Source: Streptomyces sp. NBC_01232
GTDB lineage: Bacteria; Actinomycetota; Actinomycetes; Streptomycetales; Streptomycetaceae
Direction of reading: 5' to 3'
DNA length: 64,000 nt
NCBI RefSeq assembly: GCF_035989885.1
Contig: NZ_CP108518.1
Location: forward strand, 3,228,501 to 3,292,500
Below the pieces are notes generated by a model. The model saw only the letters and a program-made list of their open reading frames with translations. It was not told the origin of the DNA and searched no databases. Each line of letters starts with the position of its first letter. The first letter of the stretch is position 1. Of the stretch, positions 18,117-25,917 are shown piece by piece. The position numbers and the translations under genes are program-made.

Positions 18117-19319
18117 ATGACGGTATTGGTGGAGGTCGGGGAGGGCGGGCACGCCCGGTACGCCTTCCGGCTTCGCGTGTCGTCTGCCGCCCGTATCGCC
18201 CTCTTGGGTGAGTGGGACCGGTGCCGGTGGGTGTGGAACCAATGCGTCGCCGAATCGAGGGCAGCCCACAAGGCCAAAGAGAAGTGTGGACCTGCCGGTC
18301 TCGACAAAATGCTCACAGGATGGCGCGGTGAGCATGGATGGCTGCGCGCTGGTGGCAGCGTGCCGCAGCAACAGATCATCCGGGACTTCGCGAAATCCCG
18401 CGCCAAGGCGTTGAAGGACATCAAAGCCCGGCTCCCTATGCGGCTGCGGGCAGGGATGCCCCGCTTCAAGAAAAAAGAACTCGCCGAACCGACACTCAAC
18501 TACACCCGTCGTGGCTTCCGGCTGGTTGACGGACGTCTGCACCTGGCGGGCGGAATATCGATGGTGGTGGTGTGGTCACGTGAGTTGCCCTCTGACCCGT
18601 CCAGCGTTCGTGTCTTTCAGGACAGCCTGGGCCACTGGTACGCCTCCTTCGTAGTCCAGACTGAGGCGCTGCCACTGCCGGAGACGGGTGCGGTGATCGG
18701 TGTCGACTGGGGTGTGAAGGAGACCGCGACCACCACGAGCGACGCGCACGACTTGCCGCACCCCGAGTACGGGAGGAAGGCTGCGGGAAAGCTGGCCGGG
18801 TATCAGCGGATGATGGCCCGCCGGAAACCGAAGCGAGGGCAGGCCGCTTCGAAGGGCTACCGAAAGGCCAAGCGACAGGCCGCGAGGACGCACAAGAAGA
18901 TCGCCCGGCAACGGCAGGACACCGCCCGCAAGTGGGCGAAGAAGGTCGTTACGGCCTTCGACCGGATTGCGGTGGAGGACTTCCGCCCGAAGTTCCTTGC
19001 CAAGTCGACGATGGCCCGCAAGGCCGCCGACGCGGCGATCTCCGCCACCAAGCACGAACTGATCAACATGGCGCGCAAGCACGACCGCGACCTGTGGCTC
19101 GTACATCCCGCGCACACCACCATGGACTGCGGAAACTGCGGAGCAAGAACCAAGCACGCACTCCCGCTGTCGGAACGTACCTACACGTGCACCGTGTGTG
19201 GAGCCGTCTCGCCTCGGGACAAGAACTCCGCGCACGTGATGCTCGTCCGGGCTGGTCTCAACCCGGCTATCGCTGATCGCAGAAGACCTGACGGACCGCC
19301 GGTCCGCCGGGCAGCGTGA
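18117..19319 (+). CDS. tnpB: TnpB RNA-guided nuclease
   Basis: A 400-residue protein with the TnpB layout: an N-terminal helical region (RIALLGEWDRCRWVWNQCV), WED/REC-like middle, then RuvC. The three catalytic acids are present: Asp197 (IGVDWGVKETAT), Glu287 (IAVEDFRP) and Asp368 (SPRDKNSA). The zinc finger is Cys338/Cys341 and Cys358/Cys361. TnpB uses an RNA made from the element's right end to cut DNA and aid element retention. The ATG at 18117 was chosen over an upstream in-frame ATG (18063) because homology begins just after it. Nothing indicates inactivation. Confidence 0.9.
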   Translation: MTVLVEVGEGGHARYAFRLRVSSAARIALLGEWDRCRWVWNQCVAESRAAHKAKEKCGPAGLDKMLTGWRGEHGWLRAGGSVPQQQIIRDFAKSRAKALKDIKARLPMRLRAGMPRFKKKELAEPTLNYTRRGFRLVDGRLHLAGGISMVVVWSRELPSDPSSVRVFQDSLGHWYASFVVQTEALPLPETGAVIGVDWGVKETATTTSDAHDLPHPEYGRKAAGKLAGYQRMMARRKPKRGQAASKGYRKAKRQAARTHKKIARQRQDTARKWAKKVVTAFDRIAVEDFRPKFLAKSTMARKAADAAISATKHELINMARKHDRDLWLVHPAHTTMDCGNCGARTKHALPLSERTYTCTVCGAVSPRDKNSAHVMLVRAGLNPAIADRRRPDGPPVRRAA

Positions 19320-19358
19320 GGTAGGAATCCCCGTCGGCAACGACGGGGAGGACGTCAA
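19320..19358 (+). ncRNA. putative omega RNA 3' scaffold / right-end hairpin
   Basis: Directly after the tnpB stop, a perfect 8-bp stem CCCCGTCG/CGACGGGG with a GCAA loop (19329-19348) precedes GAGGACGTCAA. In TnpB elements the guide RNA scaffold overlaps the 3' end of tnpB and ends here, and the next about 20 nt outside the element act as guide (GGATCGCGGTGCGTATTCGG here). The 5' end of the RNA probably lies within tnpB and is not marked. Confidence 0.6.
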
Positions 19359-19504
19359 GGATCGCGGTGCGTATTCGGTTCGGTGCGGCTGCACAGGCCG
19401 TACCAGGCCTGCGACGTGGCAGCTCGCTCTGCGCGGCAAAACCCGAGAACGCCCCGGAGCAGGAGCAGCACCATCGTCGGACGATCTCGGAGGCGCCCCC
19501 CGCC

Positions 19505-20344
19505 CTAGGCCGACTTGAGGGTCCCCCAGACCACGAGCCGGTACTTCGAGCTGTACTCGGGCGTGCAGGTGGTGAGCGTGATGTACGCGCCGGGCTCGCT
19601 GTACCCCTGGTCCGGCTTGACCACGCTCCGCGGCACGGGCGCGATCACCCCGGTGTCCCGCTCGGTCGTCTGGCTCAAGGTCTTCCCGACCACGTACGTG
19701 TACCGGCGCCCCCGCATCTCGACGATCAGCTCGTCGCCGGCCCGCAGCCGGTTGATGTACCGGAACGGCTCGCCGTGCGTGTTGCGGTGCCCGGCCAGCG
19801 CGAAGTTCCCCTGCGCCCCGGGCCCGGCGGTCCCCGGGTACTGCCCGGCGTACCCCTTGTCCAGGACGGACCGCTTGTCGACCCCCTGCGCGACGGGGAC
19901 GACGAGGCCGAGGCGCGGGACGCGCAGAACGGCGTACGCCGGCTCCCGGTCCGGGGCCCTGGCGGGCCGGGTCGCGGCGGGGCCCGGCCCGCGCCCGGCC
20001 GCCGGAACCCCGTCGCCCTCGTACCCGGCCCCGTCCGCAGGCTCCGACGGAATCCCGGCGACGGGCTCCGCACCGCCGCCGTCCGCACCGCCGGCCTCGC
20101 CATCGGCTCCGTCGCCGTCGCCGTCGCCCCAGGCCCGTTCCAGTGCCCGTACCTGCTCCTGCGCGGCGGCCACGGCCTGCCGATTGGTCCACCACACCTG
20201 GTGCACCACCAGCAACAGGACCACCACGCCCACGGTGACGATCAGCTCGGCGCCCGCCCACAGCACCCCCGCGAGACCGGCCCGGCGCCCACGCCGGCCG
20301 CTCCCCTGCACCACCACAGGTACGCGATCTCGCACGGGCGGCAC
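19505..20344 (-). CDS. class E sortase
   Basis: A 279-residue membrane-anchored transpeptidase. A basic N-terminus and one long hydrophobic segment (about 24-48) are followed by a Gly/Asp/Ala-rich linker (70-130) and the sortase barrel from VLRVPRLGLVVPV. The catalytic triad is His186 (FALAGHRNTHG), Cys260 (LTTCTPEYS) and Arg269 (KYRLVVWG), the TCTP signature being typical of class E. Class E enzymes of Streptomyces attach LAxTG proteins to the wall; the product of 12855-13601 has such a signal. The GTG at 20344 is preceded by GGAGGA. It lies between the TnpB element and the restriction block. Confidence 0.9.
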   Translation of the reverse strand: MPPVRDRVPVVVQGSGRRGRRAGLAGVLWAGAELIVTVGVVVLLLVVHQVWWTNRQAVAAAQEQVRALERAWGDGDGDGADGEAGGADGGGAEPVAGIPSEPADGAGYEGDGVPAAGRGPGPAATRPARAPDREPAYAVLRVPRLGLVVPVAQGVDKRSVLDKGYAGQYPGTAGPGAQGNFALAGHRNTHGEPFRYINRLRAGDELIVEMRGRRYTYVVGKTLSQTTERDTGVIAPVPRSVVKPDQGYSEPGAYITLTTCTPEYSSKYRLVVWGTLKSA

Positions 20345-20391
20345 CTTAAGTCCTCCCCCGTCAACTGACCAGCGGCAGTACGGTGTGAACC

Positions 20392-21408
20392 ATGCGCCCC
20401 GACACGCCTGCCGAGCACATCGCCGAAGCCGAGCGCCTCATCCGCACGGCGACCCGCTACCCCGAGGACCAGGAGCCCTTGCTCCTCCAGGCCGCGGCCC
20501 ACCTGGAACTGGGGGACGCACGCGACCGGGCGAGTGCCCTGTACGACCAACTCCTCTCCTCCTCCCCGTCCGACCCCCACCTGATCAAGGCCCTGCAGGC
20601 GGCGAACCTCTGGGAGTACGGTCACGAGGCGGAGGCCCGCGCACTCATCTCGGGCATCCGTGCCGCCTCGCCCAAGGACCCGGCGCCGTGGGAGGTCATC
20701 GCGGAAGCCCTGGAGGCCCACGACGAGTTGGAGGCCTCGCACGACTGCTTCACCGAGGCGGCCGCCCTCCTGGTCGCGGAGGACGACCCGCTGACGCCGG
20801 CCACCACCGCCCTGCTGACGGGCCGCCACCGCGTACGCCGCCTCCTCGGGCGCCCGCACGACGACTGGGACATGGTCGCGGACACCCGGCACATCGGCCC
20901 GATCCCCCTGGACGAGCTGCACGACCCGAAGCGCATCTGGGCCCTGGGCTCCGACGACCCCGCCGAGCTGCGCGCCGAGATCGCCCGCCTGCGGGCCGAA
21001 CTGGGCGACCGCCGCGCAGCGCTCTCCCGCCCCTTCCCGGTGGCGATCCTCCACTGGCCCGCGCGCGAGCTGGCGGAACTCCTCACGTCGTACCCGACCC
21101 TCGCCTCGGAGTACCCCTCGCACGAGGCCCACCTGAGGGACATCGAGTCCTCCCTCCGCGCCCTGGCCGCCTCGGGCACCACGAACCTCGGCATCGTCAC
21201 CGCGAGCGTCCCGTCCTACGAGGCCTTCGCGGCGTCGGAGAAGACCTCCCCGGCCTCCCCGTCCCTCCTGGCCGAATACGCAACAACCCTGGCCGCCCGC
21301 GGCAAGGCCACCCCCTGGCCCCCCACCCCGACGGCCCCCTGCTGGTGCACCTCGGGCAAGCCGTACGCGGAGTGCCACAGCCAGGCCGCCGGGGCAAACG
21401 GCCGATGA
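20392..21408 (+). CDS. helical-repeat protein with C-terminal SEC-C zinc motif
   Basis: A 338-residue cytosolic protein. The first about 150 residues are TPR-like helical pairs (EHIAEAERLIRTATRYPED, LLLQAAAHLELGDARDRASALYDQLL). The last 30 residues carry a SEC-C metal-binding motif, CWCTSGKPYAECHS (CxCxSGKxxxxCH). SEC-C modules occur in SecA and many uncharacterised proteins. Its stop overlaps the ATG of the NaeI-like gene as ATGA, so the two are co-translated at least partly, though this could be chance juxtaposition at the island edge. Role unknown. Confidence 0.75.
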   Translation: MRPDTPAEHIAEAERLIRTATRYPEDQEPLLLQAAAHLELGDARDRASALYDQLLSSSPSDPHLIKALQAANLWEYGHEAEARALISGIRAASPKDPAPWEVIAEALEAHDELEASHDCFTEAAALLVAEDDPLTPATTALLTGRHRVRRLLGRPHDDWDMVADTRHIGPIPLDELHDPKRIWALGSDDPAELRAEIARLRAELGDRRAALSRPFPVAILHWPARELAELLTSYPTLASEYPSHEAHLRDIESSLRALAASGTTNLGIVTASVPSYEAFAASEKTSPASPSLLAEYATTLAARGKATPWPPTPTAPCWCTSGKPYAECHSQAAGANGR

Positions 21409-22304
21409 GCAAGGGGCGGCTCGTTCTGCGGGAGCCGGGCGAGATCTGCGTCAACACGGTTGCCGGAGATCACGTTCTGCTGAGTCCTGAGCAGGACTCC
21501 GAGATACTCGCTGTGCGGGACTGGCTGCGTCCCCATGACGTCGCGGGGCTCTATACCGGCGCCATAGCCAACGCAATCGACTACGTACTCGACGGCCCGC
21601 GGACGGGCCGGTATGACCTGCTGGGCGAGGACGTCCACCCGGGCGAGAAGGCCTCCGTCGGCGCCAAGCTCGAGTACGAGGTACTCCGGTCGTTCGGCCT
21701 TCCGAAGAAGCCGCCACTCGACACCCTGATCGCCGGAGTGCCGGTCGACATCAAAGCAACGGTGGGCTCCAACTGGTCGATCCCGGCCGAGGCACACTGC
21801 CAGGTCTGCATCTGCACACAGATACAGCTGGGGAAGAGCAGGCACCGTTCCTGGCTGGTGCGCGCGCACCGCTCCTGGCTCTACAACGGTGCGGGCAACC
21901 GCGACGGCAAGCGCGGACTCGCCGTCCACGCCCGCGATCACTGGAGCACTCCGCTGTACGACTGGACTCCGCTGCCTGTGAATCCCCTGACCTTCCTCAC
22001 TCCGGAGGAAGCTGGCCGGGTGCTGGCCGAGAAGCCCGGTCAGGAGCGGCGGTTCACCATGATGTTCCAGCTCCTGGAAGGGCACGTCATCCCGCGCAGT
22101 GTGATCTCGACCGTGGGCGCAGGAAAGCACGACCCTCTGAGGCGCGCCAGGAACGTGAGGGCCAGTCTGGAACGTCGCGGTCTCACGCTGCTCTGTGGCA
22201 AGTTCCCACAGCAGCGCGACATTGCGGCGGCCCACAAGATCACACTGGGGCCGGAAGACTGGATTGCCTTGCGGATGAACGGGGAGCACAGCAATGCCGG
22301 ATGA
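21405..22304 (+). CDS. NaeI-family type II restriction endonuclease
   Basis: A 299-residue restriction enzyme. A PD-(D/E)xK site is visible: Glu90 (AKLEYEVL), Asp106 (PPLDTLIA), Asp115 and Lys117 (VPVDIKATV). The spacings E-16-D-9-D-2-K equal those of NaeI (Glu70, Asp86, Asp95, Lys97, from memory). The second half would be the effector-DNA-binding domain of NaeI, a two-site enzyme cutting GCCGGC. The ATG at 21405 overlaps the preceding stop as ATGA. Downstream it overlaps vsr by 11 nt, forming a unit with the converging methyltransferase. Recognition of GCCGGC is inferred from family only. Confidence 0.87.
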   Translation: MSKGRLVLREPGEICVNTVAGDHVLLSPEQDSEILAVRDWLRPHDVAGLYTGAIANAIDYVLDGPRTGRYDLLGEDVHPGEKASVGAKLEYEVLRSFGLPKKPPLDTLIAGVPVDIKATVGSNWSIPAEAHCQVCICTQIQLGKSRHRSWLVRAHRSWLYNGAGNRDGKRGLAVHARDHWSTPLYDWTPLPVNPLTFLTPEEAGRVLAEKPGQERRFTMMFQLLEGHVIPRSVISTVGAGKHDPLRRARNVRASLERRGLTLLCGKFPQQRDIAAAHKITLGPEDWIALRMNGEHSNAG

Positions 22305-22761
22305 GCCGGGCTGGCAGCCGCCCGAGGGTTCCTGGGCATCCTCGGCAGCACGCCGGCGCAACATGCAGGCCATCCGGAGCCGCGACACCAAGCCCGAGAA
22401 GGTCGTCAGACGCCTCGTCCACGCGATGGGCCTGCGCTACCGGATCGCCGTCCGCCCGCTTCCGGATCTCCGCCGGACGGCCGATCTCGTCTTCCGTCCG
22501 GCGAAAGTGGCCGTCTTCATCGACGGCTGCTACTGGCACGGCTGCCCGGAACACTACGTACCGCCCAGGACCAACCAGGGCTACTGGTCAGAGAAGGTAG
22601 CCCGGAACATCGCCCGGGATCGCGATACGGATCAGAAGCTGACGGAGGCCGGCTGGCTCGTGCTCCGGTTCTGGGAGCACGAGGAGTCCGGCCACTGCGC
22701 GGCCGAGATCGCCGATGCCGTCCGGGAGCGCAAGGACCGCTCCCGGAACGACGCCGACTAG
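22294..22761 (+). CDS. vsr: very short patch repair endonuclease (Vsr)
   Basis: A 155-residue mismatch endonuclease. NMQAIRSRDTKPEKVVRRLV is the Vsr N-terminal signature, Asp64 (RTADLVF) the catalytic Asp, and FIDGCYWHGCPEH holds the catalytic His and zinc-binding residues. Vsr nicks at T:G mismatches caused by deamination of 5-methylcytosine, so it matches the cytosine-5 methyltransferase encoded convergently. It starts inside the NaeI-like gene (11-nt overlap). Its TAG stop and that of the methyltransferase share the palindrome CTAG at 22758-22761. Confidence 0.92.
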   Translation: MPDEPGWQPPEGSWASSAARRRNMQAIRSRDTKPEKVVRRLVHAMGLRYRIAVRPLPDLRRTADLVFRPAKVAVFIDGCYWHGCPEHYVPPRTNQGYWSEKVARNIARDRDTDQKLTEAGWLVLRFWEHEESGHCAAEIADAVRERKDRSRNDAD

Positions 22762-23954
22762 CTTCCGCCTTCTCCTGCGGGACGTGCAGCGCGCAGGACC
22801 CTGGCGATGGACTCTCCGACGGAGCGGGCCACGGGCGGCGGGAACGCATTGCCGACCTGACGGTATTGCGCGGTCTTGCCCGGCAGCGGCTTCTCCGTCT
22901 CCTTGTCCCCGGCGAAATCCCACTCTTCGGGGAAGCCCTGGATGACGGCGGCTTGAGTGACGGTCAGCATGGGGCCCTCGATGCGGAAGAGGTCGCGGTC
23001 CCAGCTTTCCTTCTGTTCCACCTCGCAGGGCGAGTTGGCGACTCCCATGGCGTTGACTCCGAGGAGTTTCCACGCGGCCTTTGCACGGCTCGGCCCGAGG
23101 TCGGCGCCTCCGTGCTTCTTGGACCCGCCTACGAGCGTCGGTGCGATCCCATCACGCTTGTCTTCCCAGCGGTCCAGGGCCTCCTGGGCCTGGACTCCCA
23201 GCACGCCGCCCTTGTCCACGAAGTGCATGAACCGCGCCCTCATCGACTCGCCGATCGCTGCCCGGACCGTGACCGCCCCCGGCTTGGCCACCGGCCACTC
23301 GAACTCCGTGTCCCCCAGGACGTCCTTGCGGATGGCGACCAGGATGGCCCGCGGGCGGAGCTGCGGGACGCCGAAGTCACTGGCTTCGAGAACCTTCCAG
23401 CCACAGACCGTGTATTTGCCTTCGTACTTGGCTTCCTCACCCGTCTGCGGGTCCTTGGCAACGCCGCCTTCGAGCCGTGCAACCACCCAGTCGCGGTAAT
23501 CTTCAAACTTGTCGTCCTTGATTCCCCGGACATTTTCGATCATGACCGCTCTGGGCTCGAGCTCGTCTACGAGCTCCAGCATTCGAGGGAACAGGTCACG
23601 CTCGTCGTCCTTGCCCAGCTGCTTTCCCGCATGCGAGAAAGGAGGGCACGGAACACCGCCCGCGAGGAGGTCGAGATCACCCTGCTTGAGCGAACCCCCG
23701 AGGTATCCGACCGGCTTTTCCAGTTCGGTGAGCGGATTGAATTCATTGACATCCTTGTGGAAGATGTCGCAATATTCGCGCTCAAATTCCCAGCCGTCCC
23801 GGCGATCAATGTTGCGCCGCAGCGTAGCGGCGGCGTACTGATCGATCTCGACGAGCGCTAGGTGGCTGAAACCAGCCTGGTGGAGGCCGATGGCCTGTCC
23901 CCCGGCTCCGGCGCAAATCTCAATCGAGGTCAGCGTGTGATCGCTGGCACCCAT
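22758..23954 (-). CDS. DNA (cytosine-5) methyltransferase
   Basis: A 398-residue C5 methyltransferase. Motif I is EICAGAGGQAIGL (12-24), motif IV GGVPCPPFS with catalytic Cys103, motif VI MIENVRG (138-144), motif VIII PQLRPRAILVAI and motif X QVGNAFPPPVA near residue 366. The target-recognition region (about 280-340) contains APTLVGGSKKHGGADLG. The ATG at 23954 has AGGAGG. It is the likely protective partner of the NaeI-like enzyme, although it is transcribed with the SNF2/ParB genes. Base composition in its 5' half is well below the host average, a sign of transfer. Confidence 0.92.
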   Translation of the reverse strand: MGASDHTLTSIEICAGAGGQAIGLHQAGFSHLALVEIDQYAAATLRRNIDRRDGWEFEREYCDIFHKDVNEFNPLTELEKPVGYLGGSLKQGDLDLLAGGVPCPPFSHAGKQLGKDDERDLFPRMLELVDELEPRAVMIENVRGIKDDKFEDYRDWVVARLEGGVAKDPQTGEEAKYEGKYTVCGWKVLEASDFGVPQLRPRAILVAIRKDVLGDTEFEWPVAKPGAVTVRAAIGESMRARFMHFVDKGGVLGVQAQEALDRWEDKRDGIAPTLVGGSKKHGGADLGPSRAKAAWKLLGVNAMGVANSPCEVEQKESWDRDLFRIEGPMLTVTQAAVIQGFPEEWDFAGDKETEKPLPGKTAQYRQVGNAFPPPVARSVGESIARVLRAARPAGEGGS

Positions 23955-24075
23955 CGAGTCCTCCTGGTGTGGCAGATGCAGACAGGCAAGTGTCGCATCC
24001 GCCACCGACAACAGTCCCCTCCCTCCGTGAGCAGGCGCACCACACGTCCGCTGGAGCACCTGCTCCTGAGCTGTG

Positions 24076-25917
24076 TCAGCGGACCCGCGCCGTCCCCACG
24101 TGCTGCAGAAGGGCACGCACATCGGCTTCGTCCATGCCCGCCGTCACAGGCCCTTCCTCCTGGAGATCGCCCAGCTGCCGGACAGAAGGATCATCGAGGA
24201 TCGCCCCCATGAACTCGAGCTTTTCCGCAAGCCTGAGGGCCACCACCTCATCGATCGTGCCCGAGGACGCGAGCACGGTCACCCGTGTCTGCGTATCCGG
24301 CGCCAGTCCCAGGCGGTGGATGCGGTCCAGGCTCTGGAGGAACCGGCCCGCCATGAAATCCCGGTCGACGTAGACGGCGTCATGGCACTCACGGTGCAGG
24401 CTGATGCCTTCGCCCAGGGTGGCCGGATTGGAGATAAGGACGCCACAGTCCGGATCTTCCCGGAACCTGCGGATCTCCTCCTCCCTGTCCATCGTGCCGC
24501 CATGCACGACGGCGGGCCGGAAATCCGCGAGAACCCGCTCCAGGCTGGTGATGTTCCGTACGAACGTCGACCACACCAGCGTCTTCCGCCCAGCGGCCGC
24601 GTTCCTCGACACGATGGCGCGGACTTCGCGGTACTTCGGCGGCACCTCATGCTGGTGCAGGTTCTGCAGCAGCTTGAAGAGCGACTCTCCCTCGGGAATC
24701 TCCAGAGGGGGTACCTGGAAGTTGAGGGGCTCGTACTTGCTGCTTCCTTCGACGAGCAGGGCAGGGCTCGTGGCAGCCATCAGCAGCCTGAGCATCGCCT
24801 TTCCGAGCCCGTCGAAATCCTCCCGGGACAATTCCGCCCGGGCGGTGAAGCGTCCCACTAGCGCGTCGTAGATCTCGCGGTGCAGACCTTCCAGGGGCAC
24901 AGGCCGGATGACCGGCTGGAAGGGCGGCAGACCCAGTTCCTTCTTCGTCGTACGCGTGAAGAGGGGCCGGAGCACGGAGCTGGCGTGTGCGAGGTCCCCG
25001 CCCGCCACGGCCTGGGTCACCACCCGGCGTCCGTGACCGGGCCAGACGAACGACAGCAGGTTCTCCAGATCCCGCGCACCGTTCGGGGCAGGCGTGCCCG
25101 TAAGGATCAGACGGCGGCGGCTCAGGGGTCCGAGGGACATGCAGGCGCTTCCGTACGTGCCGTCCGATCCGAGCTTCATCCGGTGTGCTTCGTCCAGGAT
25201 CACCATGGAGGGCGCTGCCCGCAGCCAGCCCGCGAGCCCGGTGAGCGAGCGGTCGAGCCGCTCGTAGTTGACCACGAGGATCTCAGCGTGCGGATCCGGG
25301 ACCCTGCCCATGACTCTGGTTACTGGCACATCATCGAAGCATTCACTGCTTTCAGTGATCCAGGACTCGTAGGCGGACTTCGGACTGACGACCAGCAGCC
25401 TGCGGGCGTCCCCTTTCTCCCTCGTCGCCGCGTACACGGCGAGTCCGACCCGGGTCTTGCCGGCCCCGGGGACGCTGAAGTTCGCTCCGTGGCGCATCGA
25501 GAGCAGCCGGGCGACGTCCCGGCACTGGAAGCTGGTCAGGTCTGCTCGCCAGCCCGCACCGAGAAGGCTCTGGAGCGATTCAGCGTCCACCCCGTCAGCG
25601 GGCTCGGGGCTGCGGTCAAGGCAGTTGGCTGCCTGATCCGCGTCATCGAGCACGTCGTTGACGAGGGCGAGGAGTTCTTCCTCCCACTCCACGGATTCGG
25701 TGTGCGGCCAGTCCGACAGCACGTGGATGCCCGACAGGAAGTCATCGAGGGGCACTTCCAGAGTCAGCGGCCCTCGCTGGCCGCCGGCCGGAAACCCAGC
25801 GGCCAGATGCGTCAGGTCCGCGCCGAACGGCTCCGCAGCGCGGAGCACGGCCTTGGTCCGGGTGACGTCAAGACCGAGCCTGAGGGACAGATCACCCATC
25901 TCAGCCAGCTCGGTCAC
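24076..25917 (-). CDS. SNF2-type DEAH helicase/ATPase
   Basis: A 613-residue superfamily 2 ATPase. Residues 1-125 have no obvious fold. Motif I is SVPGAGKT (148-155), motif II LDEAHRMK (DEAH 242-245), motif III LILTGTPAPN (270-279). The second RecA domain shows TLVWSTFVRN, STLGEGISLH-like (ISNPATLGEGISLH) and motif VI QSLDRIHRLG (528-537), which matches the SNF2 QxxxRxxRxG pattern. Such ATPases translocate on double-stranded DNA in restriction and remodelling systems. Its GTG start overlaps the ParB-like stop by 4 nt, so the two are made together. It contains no nuclease motif itself. Confidence 0.87.
   Translation of the reverse strand: MTELAEMGDLSLRLGLDVTRTKAVLRAAEPFGADLTHLAAGFPAGGQRGPLTLEVPLDDFLSGIHVLSDWPHTESVEWEEELLALVNDVLDDADQAANCLDRSPEPADGVDAESLQSLLGAGWRADLTSFQCRDVARLLSMRHGANFSVPGAGKTRVGLAVYAATREKGDARRLLVVSPKSAYESWITESSECFDDVPVTRVMGRVPDPHAEILVVNYERLDRSLTGLAGWLRAAPSMVILDEAHRMKLGSDGTYGSACMSLGPLSRRRLILTGTPAPNGARDLENLLSFVWPGHGRRVVTQAVAGGDLAHASSVLRPLFTRTTKKELGLPPFQPVIRPVPLEGLHREIYDALVGRFTARAELSREDFDGLGKAMLRLLMAATSPALLVEGSSKYEPLNFQVPPLEIPEGESLFKLLQNLHQHEVPPKYREVRAIVSRNAAAGRKTLVWSTFVRNITSLERVLADFRPAVVHGGTMDREEEIRRFREDPDCGVLISNPATLGEGISLHRECHDAVYVDRDFMAGRFLQSLDRIHRLGLAPDTQTRVTVLASSGTIDEVVALRLAEKLEFMGAILDDPSVRQLGDLQEEGPVTAGMDEADVRALLQHVGTARVR

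Larger units (their letters stand above)
17979..19358 (+). mobile_element. solo tnpB (IS1341-type, IS200/IS605 superfamily) element
   Basis: The element comprises about 140 bp of left-end sequence, the tnpB gene and a right end whose hairpin and terminal GACGTCAA resemble the RE of IS605-family elements. No tnpA (Y1 transposase) is present, so it could move only with a transposase in trans. The right boundary at 19358 is reasonably clear; the left boundary is approximate and was set where YidC-like homology stops. Composition is visibly lower in GC than the flanks. Confidence 0.65.

Noticed and set aside
19359..19504. Missing N-terminus of the YidC-like pseudogene on the right of the element
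   Set aside because: Translation of the minus strand here gives no insertase motif, so the N-terminal half seems lost.
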